A stretch of 64,000 nt of DNA from Citrobacter sp. wls619 (GCF_005281345.1 NZ_SZXJ01000078.1:158766-222765), one strand, 5' to 3'; positions 7,768 to 15,590 are shown, numbered from the stretch's first letter. Made by a program: numbers and translations. Notes: generated from the letters alone by a model not told the origin.

Positions 7768-7944
7768 TTATTTTTTGAGTTCGATTACGGGCAAATCCCG
7801 TCGATAGCTGTACAGCTTCCCATCGTCAACGATGTATTCAGCCACCAACCAATCATTCACCCTTTGCGGTGTCGTTCCACATGCCTTTGCAAATGCAGAC
7901 TTGTTTCCGCTGTAGTATTTTTCAATGTAATCAATGAGCTTCAT
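7768..7944 (-). CDS. Cro-like helix-turn-helix repressor (58 residues)
   Basis: A 58-residue protein starting MKLIDYIEKYYSGNKSAFAKACGTTPQRVNDWL. Residues 12-33 form the helix-turn-helix (NKSAFAKACGTTPQRVNDWL), and the following LVAEYIVDDGKLYSYRR resembles the beta region of lambda-type Cro proteins. GAGGG lies 3 bases upstream of the ATG, a short spacing. Two near-identical palindromic sites sit directly upstream, one between the -35 and -10 hexamers of its likely promoter, so it should repress itself. No divergent CI-type gene is found, so this may be the only repressor of its kind in the element. Confidence 0.8.
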   Translation of the reverse strand: MKLIDYIEKYYSGNKSAFAKACGTTPQRVNDWLVAEYIVDDGKLYSYRRDLPVIELKK

Positions 7945-7971
7945 CAAACCCTCTATTGTTCCGATGTGTTT

Positions 7972-8000
7972 ATTTAACGCTTTTTCCGTTAAGCCATCAA
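7972..8000 (-). promoter_or_regulatory. Promoter of the Cro-like gene with embedded operator
   Basis: On the minus strand, -35 TTGATG (7995-8000), 17-base spacer, -10 TTAAAT (7972-7977). The proximal operator occupies the spacer and part of the -10, consistent with autorepression by the Cro-like protein encoded 28 bases downstream. Confidence 0.6.
7974..7992. promoter_or_regulatory. Operator 1, 19-bp palindrome
   Basis: TTAACG-N7-CGTTAA with perfect 6-bp arms. It overlaps the promoter of the Cro-like gene and shares all but one base with operator 2. Confidence 0.65.
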
Positions 8001-8007
8001 GCCTTAT

Positions 8008-8026
8008 TTAACGCTTTTTCCGCTAA
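8008..8026. promoter_or_regulatory. Operator 2, 19-bp near-palindrome
   Basis: TTAACG-N7-CGCTAA, one base different from operator 1 and 34 bp from it centre to centre. The identity extends into flanking TTAT, making a 23-base direct repeat. It ends one base before the recombinase stop codon at 8028-8030. Confidence 0.6.
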
Positions 8027-8027
8027 A

Positions 8028-8618
8028 TCACTTAGTCAGCATTTTTTGTTCATTCATAACTTCTTTCTTAATCTTGTAGTATGTCCCCTGCGACACGCCC
8101 AGCATCTTCATAACAGCATCGTCGGTAAACCCAGCATCTTTCATTTGCTTTAGCTTGTCGCGGGCCTCGGTGACGTGCTTAGCTTCTCCGCGCTTACCCT
8201 TTCCTCTGGCGTAGGCCGCTTTCATTCCTTCTACCTGGCGTTGGCGAATCATCCCGCGCTCAAGCTGAGCTGCGGCAACCATGATGTTAATAATGAACTC
8301 ACTCATGCCATTTTCATTGCCGGGGGTAAGCTCGATCCCCAAATCCAGAACTTTCAGACTTACACCCATCTGCTTCCAGTCGTTCCACAGGTTTGCAAAG
8401 TCCATCGTTGAACGCGACAGGCGGTCTATCGACTTCACAACGACAACGTCACCTCTCCGCAATTTCCCAACCATGCGCTGAAATTGCGGTCGATCCAAAT
8501 TCTTCCCGCTGGCTCCCTCATCATAAAAAGACTCATCAAACTGGATGCCGTCAAACGCATCCTCTTGTCGGTCTATTTTTTGCTCTTTAGTTGAAACTCG
8601 ACCATAGACAAAAATCAT
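8028..8618 (-). CDS. Small serine recombinase (resolvase/invertase family)
   Basis: 196 residues. The N-terminus has YGRVSTKEQ with the nucleophile serine, followed by YDEGASGK, LDRPQF, LRRGDVVVVKSIDRLSRS with the conserved arginines, and the long E-helix MAAAQLERGMIRQRQVEG. Residues about 160-185 form a helix-turn-helix of the Hin/Gin type (FTDDAVMKMLGVSQGTYYKIKKE). It would invert or resolve DNA between short sites. No invertible segment is evident nearby, so its substrate is open. It is transcribed towards the Cro-like gene. Confidence 0.92.
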   Translation of the reverse strand: MIFVYGRVSTKEQKIDRQEDAFDGIQFDESFYDEGASGKNLDRPQFQRMVGKLRRGDVVVVKSIDRLSRSTMDFANLWNDWKQMGVSLKVLDLGIELTPGNENGMSEFIINIMVAAAQLERGMIRQRQVEGMKAAYARGKGKRGEAKHVTEARDKLKQMKDAGFTDDAVMKMLGVSQGTYYKIKKEVMNEQKMLTK

Positions 8619-8753
8619 ACAGCACCCACATTCAAAATAAGTGCTTGTGATATACCCTACAATTAAGCTTATGTCCTACATTTTTTTGTACCTTTTAGCG
8701 GGGCTTTTTGTTACCTATAAAATAGAATGCTTTTTTGTACCCCACAAAAACAA
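8619..8753 (-). promoter_or_regulatory. Repeat-containing upstream region of the recombinase gene
   Basis: AT-rich leader of 135 bases. On the minus strand it holds two GGTACAAAAAA repeats, a TGTAGG direct repeat with 19-base period, an inverted pair AAGTGCTTGT and its partial mirror, and a possible promoter AGGACA-N17-TATATC ending near 8650. These are candidates for recombinase sites or for promoter control; none is proven. Confidence 0.35.
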
Positions 8754-8776
8754 AAAATCCCCCGAGGGGGATTAAA
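8754..8776 (-). terminator. Intrinsic terminator after the membrane-protein gene
   Basis: Stem AATCCCCC/GGGGGATT with a minimal loop, followed on the minus strand by a T-run (TTTTTTG). It overlaps the stop codon of the gene ending at 8772, closing the two-gene unit 9495-8772 in front of the recombinase. Confidence 0.85.
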
Positions 8777-9116
8777 GAAAGTAACCATTGAAGTACAACT
8801 TTGGCTTTGGCGGTAACTCTTCAAGTCGTTTTTTTGCAGCATCCCTGTCTCTACGGGCATCATCTAAATCCATCTTGTCCGTGTAACACTCTACGTTCGT
8901 CTGTGCCACGGAATCCCACCCCATATTTACACATCCACTATAGTAACCTTCCTCCTGTTGAAACTTCCACTCCGCCGCCTGAGCGCTGCCCTCTACCATA
9001 GCCCGCTCTTCATCCCACCTTAAGAACTCGCGAGCGTTATTTTTACCAAACCACACAATACCAGCAGCAATGACAGTCAATATAACAAACAGTTTTTTCA
9101 ACTCACTTCCCCTCAT
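8772..9116 (-). CDS. Small membrane-anchored prophage protein
   Basis: Reading from the ATG at 9116 gives 114 residues; a TTG at 9101, 7 bases after GGGG, would give MKKLFVILTVIAAGIVWFG and may be the true start. One N-terminal membrane segment is followed by a charged region with two cysteines (YYSGCVNMG, VECYTDK) and a short coiled coil (DARRDRDAAKKRLEEL). The topology is like an inner-membrane spanin subunit, but no spanin partner was found. The start overlaps the stop of the upstream secreted-protein gene. Confidence 0.55.
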   Translation of the reverse strand: MRGSELKKLFVILTVIAAGIVWFGKNNAREFLRWDEERAMVEGSAQAAEWKFQQEEGYYSGCVNMGWDSVAQTNVECYTDKMDLDDARRDRDAAKKRLEELPPKPKLYFNGYFL

Positions 9117-9495
9117 GGCACACAAGAGAGGTAAACACCTCCAATCCCACCGCATTCAGCATCGTTACAGTAGCGATTCCCGTTATACTTGATAGAAGTA
9201 ACACCTCTTCCGCTCCATTGCTGAACGCCAACTTATACTGCCTTGACGCTCTCGTCTGATCGTCCATTGACATCATGCTAACCACTATGGGCTTAGGACT
9301 ATTTTCTGCAACCATCGTAGTGCTTGCTCCGCCCGGTATTTCTTGCACCGTTAGCGCGGCATCCCTCCCGGTACTAACCCCAATACATGTATAGTCGTGG
9401 TTAATGTGATCCTTACCATTTAATGGCAAATCTTTTGCGAAAGCCCCTCCAGCCACTAGCAACCCCAAACACACAATCACCTTTCTGAATTTCAT
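9103..9495 (-). CDS. Secreted prophage protein, moron candidate
   Basis: 130 residues starting MKFRKVIVCLGLLVAGGAFAKD, a cleavable signal peptide. Two cysteines (YTCIG, LVCHEG) could form a disulfide in the periplasm. The ATG at 9495 is chosen because it gives this signal peptide; the frame is open further upstream. The gene lies between two intrinsic terminators with one membrane-protein partner, outside the virion module, as expected for a lysogenic-conversion cassette. No family recognised. Confidence 0.6.
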   Translation of the reverse strand: MKFRKVIVCLGLLVAGGAFAKDLPLNGKDHINHDYTCIGVSTGRDAALTVQEIPGGASTTMVAENSPKPIVVSMMSMDDQTRASRQYKLAFSNGAEEVLLLSSITGIATVTMLNAVGLEVFTSLVCHEGK

Positions 9496-9512
9496 AAGAT
9501 TTCCCCAGCCAA

Positions 9513-9540
9513 TAAAAAACCCGCACATCATGCGCGGGTT
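9513..9540 (-). terminator. Intrinsic terminator after the tail genes
   Basis: Stem AACCCGC/GCGGGTT (9518-9524 with 9534-9540), followed on the minus strand by TTTTTTATT. It closes the virion gene block 40 bases after the last tail gene stop. Confidence 0.88.
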
Positions 9541-9577
9541 CGTTTGGTGTTTTGTGGCTGTGAGTGCTAGTGCAGGG

Positions 9578-10540
9578 TTACTCCTGCTGTGGGTTTTCGA
9601 CAACTGGAACCACCAGCCCTGAGTTAAGCGCCAGCAGTTCGGTGTAAATCTCTGCTTTGAGTTCCTGCCGGGTGAGTGCGACGGTCATTCCTATGTAACT
9701 CTCCATCGTGCTTGTTTTCGCCAGCAGGCCACCATTCATATAGGCGTGTCCATCAGAGCGAATTTCGAACGTTGTCGCCCCGGTTCCATCCCACGCCATG
9801 TTCCATTGACTGTAGTGATAGGCGCTAGTTGCCCCTCTGACCTGATATAGATTATCCCGCGTGTCTTCGTTCAGATATAGCGGAAATGCCGCGATTGCCG
9901 AACCACCACCATTAAGATTGTAAGTCCCCCCCCATTGCTGGAACGCCTGCGCCGCCTGACCATGAACAGTGGAGTTACATGTAATCTGTGTTCCGGCGTT
10001 AAGGCTTATTGCCCCAGCGGCATGCGCCTCTATCGTACCAGCCTCGTGCGCAATCTGCGTTTGCTGGTTGGTCGCCCATGATACGCGATACCCTGACGTT
10101 GATTGGTCTGTGTAACCAAAGTACGTATTTCCCCACGTCGTCCCGGTATAGGTAAACGCGTCGTCCTGCGCCGTAAAATCCGTTCGTTCCCAAAGCGCTG
10201 ACCAGTCCACGTCGTGGCCGTCAATCTCCAGACCGCCAGCAAAATTCACAGTCTTATCGAACGTTACCCCGTCCTGGTTGGCGTACTGGTCTTTCACTCG
10301 CTCCCATATGCTCAGCACTACTGATTGGCTCTGCTCAATCTTCTGTAGCTCTGAGTGAAGAACCTTAATCATTTCCGTCATATCGGCTGGAACGTTTAAT
10401 TTTTCCAGTCGGTAGACAGTTGGCGGGGAGCTGGTTAGCTGTGAGTTTTGCGTGGAGCTACTGGACGTAGTGCGTACTCGTGTCTTGCTCCTGGTCGCTG
10501 CATTGGCCTTTGCCAGCGCCTTAGCTTGCTGCGGGTTCAT
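9578..10540 (-). CDS. Tail fibre-like protein
   Basis: 320 residues. The N-terminal 60 are basic and low complexity, followed by a helical stretch (about 60-100). The middle is beta-rich with phage-fibre-like phrases (VTFDKTVNFAGGLEIDGHDV, GTIEAHAAGAISLNAGTQITCNS) and FEIRSDGHAYMNGGLLAK, typical of trimeric beta-helical fibres. It ends the virion operon and its ATG overlaps the upstream stop by one base (TAATG). Receptor binding is the likely role; no enzymatic motif seen. Confidence 0.65.
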   Translation of the reverse strand: MNPQQAKALAKANAATRSKTRVRTTSSSSTQNSQLTSSPPTVYRLEKLNVPADMTEMIKVLHSELQKIEQSQSVVLSIWERVKDQYANQDGVTFDKTVNFAGGLEIDGHDVDWSALWERTDFTAQDDAFTYTGTTWGNTYFGYTDQSTSGYRVSWATNQQTQIAHEAGTIEAHAAGAISLNAGTQITCNSTVHGQAAQAFQQWGGTYNLNGGGSAIAAFPLYLNEDTRDNLYQVRGATSAYHYSQWNMAWDGTGATTFEIRSDGHAYMNGGLLAKTSTMESYIGMTVALTRQELKAEIYTELLALNSGLVVPVVENPQQE

Positions 10541-12282
10541 TAGAATGCCCTCCCCGTGCTCTTGATTGTGAAACTAACACCCACCGGAATAGAGCCGCTG
10601 CCAGCAATTTCCAAACGATAGGCGTGAGTCTCACCCTCAACTCTCCAGGTAGTTCGGCGCTGTCCTGATAGATTGGCTGTCTGTGTATCCCACGTGTAAC
10701 CAGAATCCGGGTTATCACTGCGGCCCAGCTCAACAGTGATATCGTTCGCGCCTTTTCCGTTTAGGTATGCCTCGGTAATCATTGAGCGATAGCCAGTGTT
10801 AAACTCAAGCCCTCTACGCTCTGCGTAGCACTGCAAGTCTTGCTGGGTCATGATTCCCACGCCCCCCGAAATAATGTTTCTCACCTCCGTTGACCCGTAG
10901 TTCAGGTAATACACGCCACCAGCAGCAGATGCCCCAATCATGGTTCCCTGTGCCGTTTTCACGTCACCGCTGTCCCATGTCACGTTTGCGTCATCCCATA
11001 TAGTGTCATCGTCATCCCACACAGTTGGGGAGCTAACTGGTGCTATTGGGCAGAAACATGCGTCGTTGATATAGGGGAGTGTTTTTCGTGACCACGTTTT
11101 TTTGACGTAGTTATAGGTGAGCGAGGTTGTTTTGGCGTAATCGCCCTCGGCCTGGTCTGCGCCGTACATCATCACCCAAATCTCTGACAGTTCCGGGTAA
11201 TTGAGTAGGCGAATCATCCCCCGCTCGTGCGTTGATACGTAGTCAGCCAGATATTCTTTTACCGCCCCGTCAGCCACAGACACCCAGGACACGGAGTCGT
11301 GCTTCACCACGTCCGACCCGGTAAACACGTAGTTGTAACCGTGTGCGTTCACGCAACAGCCAATATCCAGGCACCCTAAATCGCTGTATACCAACTTAGT
11401 GATAAAGGGTGACTGGTCGTTGCCGCTGGGCGTTAGTGAGTATGTCTCGCGCTCGGTGTACACATACAGGGTGCCGCCGTTCTCCGCTGCGTCCGTTACC
11501 TCGTAATTGCTGCTCAGATCCTGCCAGCCTGCGTACCCGTCAATTACTGCTGACGCAAAGTCCTCCGGAGTCCTGTTTGCTGCTGTATCGTCCCAGTTTA
11601 TTGGTAGGCTGTTTTCCTGAGCGAATCCAGACCACCTCACTCGCGTTGGGTACGGCACGTCCTGCCCGCCCTGCGATTCTTCAACCGTTGAGAGCAGTAG
11701 CAACCGGTTATCGAACGATACTATTTTTTTACACGTCCAGCGCCTGTCCTGAATATCCGGTGTCCCGGTACTGTCCACGACAGTTTGCTCACCCCATCCG
11801 GTTAGCGCGTCGAAGCCGTCCCAGTCGTACTGCTTGGCTATTGGCGCGGAACCAGTGACGCCAAAAATCTGACAGTTGTTAATCTGGCACTTGTAGCTAA
11901 TCCAGATATCGTCAATCGAAAAACCTGTGGCGTAGTTGTCGTCAGACGTTACGGCGAGCTTTGCGAATTCCGCAGTAATCATCGACTGCTGCCACACGCA
12001 GACGTCGTCACCGTCAACGCCCAGCCCAAACAGAACTTTTGCTCCGGCCGAGTAGAAATCAAACATGACTACGTCAATCAACCACAGTGGCTGCGGTTGG
12101 TAGACTCCCGAACTATCAGTAGTGTAATACTCGCAGAGCTGATTCCCGAGATACTGCGTTATTTCACGTCCATTGAACCGGATGTTGACGGCGTCCGTAA
12201 ACGCCGCATCAGGGAGCATTGTCGGGTCACCGTCGAGCATTAGCCCAACGGAGCCGAGTTGCTGAATATTTGGTTTTGTCAT
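10540..12282 (-). CDS. Large tail/stabilisation protein
   Basis: 580 residues from the ATG at 12282, which overlaps the stop of the upstream gene (ATGA). The start TKPNIQQLGSVGLMLDGDPTMLPDAAFTDAVNIRF is the pattern of podovirus DNA-stabilisation proteins that plug the portal channel in P22-like and epsilon15-like virions. The rest is beta-rich with repeated aromatic WDD motifs (TVWDDDDTIWDDANVTWDS), consistent with a beta-propeller-like fold. Known family members act in head completion and tail attachment; the match here is by pattern, not by search. Confidence 0.7.
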   Translation of the reverse strand: MTKPNIQQLGSVGLMLDGDPTMLPDAAFTDAVNIRFNGREITQYLGNQLCEYYTTDSSGVYQPQPLWLIDVVMFDFYSAGAKVLFGLGVDGDDVCVWQQSMITAEFAKLAVTSDDNYATGFSIDDIWISYKCQINNCQIFGVTGSAPIAKQYDWDGFDALTGWGEQTVVDSTGTPDIQDRRWTCKKIVSFDNRLLLLSTVEESQGGQDVPYPTRVRWSGFAQENSLPINWDDTAANRTPEDFASAVIDGYAGWQDLSSNYEVTDAAENGGTLYVYTERETYSLTPSGNDQSPFITKLVYSDLGCLDIGCCVNAHGYNYVFTGSDVVKHDSVSWVSVADGAVKEYLADYVSTHERGMIRLLNYPELSEIWVMMYGADQAEGDYAKTTSLTYNYVKKTWSRKTLPYINDACFCPIAPVSSPTVWDDDDTIWDDANVTWDSGDVKTAQGTMIGASAAGGVYYLNYGSTEVRNIISGGVGIMTQQDLQCYAERRGLEFNTGYRSMITEAYLNGKGANDITVELGRSDNPDSGYTWDTQTANLSGQRRTTWRVEGETHAYRLEIAGSGSIPVGVSFTIKSTGRAF

Positions 12283-13109
12283 GCTGTACGCACCCAAATA
12301 TAAGCACCGTAATGAAGCGGAGCAAACCCCTCTGCGGCAGTACCCAACGAAACGGCGTTTCCAGAGAATGTTGCGTTGTGCACATGCCCACCAGCCGACG
12401 CGGAGGGCTGATCTCCCCCGAACCCGGTATTGCCCATCACCGATGATTCAAGATATTTTTTCGCCTCCTTCCCTTCGCCGTAAGCGGGAAGGTCGTGCAC
12501 GTGTTCACCCTGAGTGTCCAGCGATACGGTGCCAGTCGGGGTGATGGTTTCCGCAGATATGTTTGCCCGTGTCACGATGGCGCGACCATTAATCCCCACA
12601 CCAAAACTGACAGACCCCCCATCCGCCGAAGATTTCGCAGTTCCAACCCCAGCAAGTAAGCCCGTTACCGCCGACCATGTACCAAACCCTAAAATATCAA
12701 CCGGGTTACGGGTGTCGGTAAAGCTGATGAACGGTGCGCCTACCGGGTATTGCAGTTGCTGAAACAGCTTGAACGTCATTAATAGGTCGGTGTTGCTGTT
12801 GGCCTGTGTCGTTGTTGGTGTCCCTGCCGCCAGTGCCGCTAACGTCCCATCGTCTTTTGTTGGGTCGGTTAGGTTGAAATTACTCAGTGCACCAGCCGTG
12901 GCGCTGTTATCAATCCATGGGGTGTTTAGGGTGATGTTGTTGATTTGGTCCGGTGTCCCGGTTATTGGTGCGGTTGCGTTCGGAATTGTGTTCTGAACGG
13001 CGCTCTTTATCCCCCTGATGTGATCGTCACCGCCGCTGACAAAATCCGACTTTCCTACAGGCCAATCCGGGTTGAGCTGGCTAATATACGTGGCATTCTC
13101 AATGGGCAT
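12279..13109 (-). CDS. Tail protein with collar-like HxH motifs
   Basis: 276 residues. The N-terminus (ATYISQLNPDWPVGKSDFVSGGDDHIRGIKSAVQNTIP) is a common start of phage tail-fibre proteins. The C-terminal third contains GEHVHDLPAYGEG and GGHVHNATFSGN, the HxH pattern that in phage fibre tips coordinates metal, and ends in PLHYGAYIWVRTA. Probable trimeric receptor-binding or collar protein. It shares one base with the upstream gene. Confidence 0.75.
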   Translation of the reverse strand: MPIENATYISQLNPDWPVGKSDFVSGGDDHIRGIKSAVQNTIPNATAPITGTPDQINNITLNTPWIDNSATAGALSNFNLTDPTKDDGTLAALAAGTPTTTQANSNTDLLMTFKLFQQLQYPVGAPFISFTDTRNPVDILGFGTWSAVTGLLAGVGTAKSSADGGSVSFGVGINGRAIVTRANISAETITPTGTVSLDTQGEHVHDLPAYGEGKEAKKYLESSVMGNTGFGGDQPSASAGGHVHNATFSGNAVSLGTAAEGFAPLHYGAYIWVRTA

Positions 13110-13348
13110 TATTTCTTATCCTCCAGTCGGTTTACGCGGCGATCAACGTCTACGATTTCCTGCTGCTGCACTCTGATATCAGCGCTTAGTGACTCAATCT
13201 GCGCCTGATCCGTCTTTGCCATGGCGCTTGTGTCGTCGATAACCTGTTGCGCGTGACCAAATGAGAACGCGACGCCAAAAATGGCGGCAACGCCAGTGAA
13301 CCCCATAAACTTCAACAGGGAGTGAGTTTTGTCGTTAGAAGTAGCCAC
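13109..13348 (-). CDS. Small membrane protein with coiled coil
   Basis: 79 residues: a single membrane segment (FTGVAAIFGVAFSFGHA, about 17-35) and a C-terminal coiled coil ending VDRRVNRLEDKK. The layout resembles haemolysin XhlA-like or small holin-associated proteins, and it is the nearest thing to a lysis gene in the element, but identification is weak. It overlaps the adaptor gene by 14 bases. Confidence 0.55.
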   Translation of the reverse strand: MATSNDKTHSLLKFMGFTGVAAIFGVAFSFGHAQQVIDDTSAMAKTDQAQIESLSADIRVQQQEIVDVDRRVNRLEDKK

Positions 13349-13943
13349 GGCGTTTCACCTTTGCTGTTCCGGTTTTCTTGAATTGGTCGCTAACGGCGTT
13401 TAGTTCCTGTACCTCTTTATCAGCCATTGCAGACCATGAGTTAGCTGAGTCGCTATCGCGTGAAAACATTGCGCAGTATGCCAGGCCATACCAAAGCAGG
13501 GCGTTTTCTGCTGCGTCGGTGTAGGCGTTAGTCTGGACACCTTGAGAAATGCGCGGGGGCTTTTGATAACCGGTTATCGTTACTGACGCGGGTTTTACCA
13601 GTTCAATATTATTGCCGTTGGTGGCGTAGTGGAAATCGTACCCCGCCAGCTCCGGGCGGTTCGCCAGCGCTACGCGCAAAGCCGTAACGTCTGCATAACT
13701 GGTTGCAGTCCCCACCAACTCAGAGATAGTGACGCTATCAACCGTCATGAACTCAGACATATCAATACTAACTGAGTCGGTGTTGTAGGTTACTGTTTTG
13801 CTCATTGCGCCGATTTTTAGCTCGCTATCCAGCTTGGTTTGAGCAGCGGCGATAAATTGCGGAATGGCGTTGATGGTCTGACTATCGGTGCGTCCTGACC
13901 ATGATTTGATATTTGACACCAGGTCGTTGTATGTAGTGCTCAT
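13335..13943 (-). CDS. Head-tail adaptor-like protein
   Basis: 202 residues. It starts STTYNDLVSNIKSWSGRTDSQTINAIPQFIAAAQTKLDSELKI, the helical opening of phage adaptor proteins that sit below the portal, and contains a middle beta region and an alanine-rich segment AENALLWYGLAYCAMF. It overlaps its neighbours by 14 and 4 bases. It is expected to join the portal to the tail. Confidence 0.7.
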   Translation of the reverse strand: MSTTYNDLVSNIKSWSGRTDSQTINAIPQFIAAAQTKLDSELKIGAMSKTVTYNTDSVSIDMSEFMTVDSVTISELVGTATSYADVTALRVALANRPELAGYDFHYATNGNNIELVKPASVTITGYQKPPRISQGVQTNAYTDAAENALLWYGLAYCAMFSRDSDSANSWSAMADKEVQELNAVSDQFKKTGTAKVKRRGYF

Positions 13944-14296
13944 AATTCACCCTCAAATCCGTCGAACATAGCCCCTAGTAAGTAGCAATAGGTCTCATTT
14001 CCCTCGCCCTCTCTAACAGGCACGCCAACCATTGAGCATATTTCAAATGCTGTATGCGCCAACTCATGCACTAGCGTTGACTGCTTTCCGCTGTTTACGC
14101 ACACCAAAAAACGACGCTTTCCGCGATAGTAGATATACCTACTTAGCCCCGAGGAATATTTATGATCCTCGCAAACCTCCAGTCCCGCCGCCTGATGCGC
14201 CTCGCGCCAATCATCAAAACCCCGACAAAGATATACCCACCCATTACCGAACAACGGCACCTTCATTGATGGGAGATCGGGCCATTTACTTTTCAT
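13940..14296 (-). CDS. Putative zinc metallopeptidase-like virion-module protein
   Basis: 118 residues. Residues 73-77 read HELAH (LVHELAHTAFEICSMVG), an HExxH zinc-binding signature on a predicted helix, preceded by a beta stretch (RRFLVCVNSGKQST). A possible third ligand lies in the downstream EGNETYCY. Placement between capsid and adaptor genes suggests assembly or envelope penetration, but proteolytic activity is only inferred. Ends overlapping the adaptor gene by 4 bases. Confidence 0.6.
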   Translation of the reverse strand: MKSKWPDLPSMKVPLFGNGWVYLCRGFDDWREAHQAAGLEVCEDHKYSSGLSRYIYYRGKRRFLVCVNSGKQSTLVHELAHTAFEICSMVGVPVREGEGNETYCYLLGAMFDGFEGEL

Positions 14297-14337
14297 AATT
14301 CACCTGTAAAAAAGGCTGGCATTTGCCAGCCTCCTGC

Positions 14338-14589
14338 TTATGCGTATTTGAGGGTTTTCTTTTCATCGCGGACAACGTTCATGATTTTTCTCACAACATT
14401 GCCCTCTGTGGTTTGCGGGATTGGCCTCCCGGTCAGCGCCTGGGTGATGTAGTCGATAACTACCCCTTGCGCGTCGGGTTCCAGATCCACAAAATCGAGT
14501 TGCTCACCCCCCCCTGTTGCTTCACGCAGTGCGGCTACACCTGCGTAGCAAATAGCCGCTAATTCAATAATTGTGATTCCTCCTTTCAT
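14338..14589 (-). CDS. Small virion-module protein of unknown function
   Basis: 83 residues, soluble, starting MKGGITIIELAAICYAGVAALREATGGG. It follows the capsid gene with a 4-base overlap and is followed by a 41-base gap holding a short hairpin (AGGCTGGC...GCCAGCCT, 14313-14332) that may slow or reduce readthrough. Function unknown. Confidence 0.6.
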   Translation of the reverse strand: MKGGITIIELAAICYAGVAALREATGGGEQLDFVDLEPDAQGVVIDYITQALTGRPIPQTTEGNVVRKIMNVVRDEKKTLKYA

Positions 14590-15572
14590 TCAACCTCCAC
14601 CGGGTCTGTTGGCTTTCCCTCGATCCATGCGGAGCGCCATGGGTTAGCGTGTTCCCAGCCAGATTCCAGCAGGAACGCCACTTCATCGGCGTCGCCAAGC
14701 TCAGGCAGGTCTTTGACGCGAGGCTCACCAAATACAGCCTCTTGCCAATCTTCCGGGTTGTAGATAAGGACGGTGCCGTTATTCATTATTGGATTGAACA
14801 TCACCATTACTGTTTGCCCAAAGGCATCCGTCAGGGTGCTGACTTCCCAGCTCACTTTTGTGGAATCTTCGAATACGCGGACGCGGTTACCGTTCTCTCC
14901 GGTCTTCTCCTGCATGCCGGAAATGGTGTCCGACATATCCATAGATGCCATGAGAATCTTTGGCTTCGCGCCAACGGTTTTCAGGCGCTTTAGAGCGTCT
15001 TTAATGTCATCTTCGGTGGGGGTTGCAGAGGCAGAAACGATATAAGTTTCGACATTTTTAAGTGGATCGCCAGAAATGGTGGTGCCGCCGTCGGTGCTGG
15101 AAATCAGGTATTTTATACCCGCCGCAGTTGCTGCGGTTGGGTTGCCGTCAGAGTCATTAGCCGGAGCCTTTGCGGGGCCATTGTTGAACATTGCCCATTC
15201 AAAATCGGCTTTCAGTTCGGTGGCGCGTTTTTGGGATTGTCGATCAAGCTGCCCTTTGCCTGCATAGTATGCCTGGCGTTGAGCTTCACTGGTTACCGCT
15301 AAACCCAGAATGAGCTTTTGGGTGTAGTTTTCCAGCATGGTGGTTTTGCCGTAGGACTTTGGCACATCAGCCCATTGAACGTTTTCGGGATAGGCGTTTG
15401 CACCGGGCGCTTTCAGGCTATCAATCTGCCATTGGTGGTGCTGGTTATCTACTTTCTTTTTGCCGATGGTGGACCAGAACATAGTCTGTTCAGGGTCTAG
15501 CATGGCGATGTCGTTGGCTACTTCGCTTTCTACGCCGACGTGGTCATAAGACCAGAGTGTTAAGGCTGCCAT
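14586..15572 (-). CDS. Major capsid protein, SU10-like
   Basis: 328 residues. The N-terminus (LWSYDHVGVESEVANDIAMLDPEQTMFWSTIGKKKVDNQHHQWQIDSL) follows the pattern of SU10-type major head proteins (DUF5309): a line reading roughly ISPxxTPFxxxxG then HEWQxDxL. HK97-fold capsids assemble on scaffold into the head shell. AAAGGAGG lies 9 bases upstream of the ATG. It has its own promoter and the conserved two-hairpin leader element, unlike most genes in the block, so it is probably expressed at a higher level. Confidence 0.8.
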   Translation of the reverse strand: MAALTLWSYDHVGVESEVANDIAMLDPEQTMFWSTIGKKKVDNQHHQWQIDSLKAPGANAYPENVQWADVPKSYGKTTMLENYTQKLILGLAVTSEAQRQAYYAGKGQLDRQSQKRATELKADFEWAMFNNGPAKAPANDSDGNPTAATAAGIKYLISSTDGGTTISGDPLKNVETYIVSASATPTEDDIKDALKRLKTVGAKPKILMASMDMSDTISGMQEKTGENGNRVRVFEDSTKVSWEVSTLTDAFGQTVMVMFNPIMNNGTVLIYNPEDWQEAVFGEPRVKDLPELGDADEVAFLLESGWEHANPWRSAWIEGKPTDPVEVE

Positions 15573-15590
15573 TCATATAGGCCTCCTTTG

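Noticed and set aside
7073..8618. Divergent CI-type repressor next to the Cro-like gene
   Set aside because: The opposite strand here carries only shadows of the recombinase and no HTH or LexA-like peptidase pattern.
2801..9001. Plus-strand frames in the prophage early region
   Set aside because: They mirror the dense minus-strand genes, lack ribosome-binding sites and show no family motif.
8028..13109. Diversity-generating retroelement acting on the tail genes
   Set aside because: No reverse transcriptase and no template/variable repeat pair seen.
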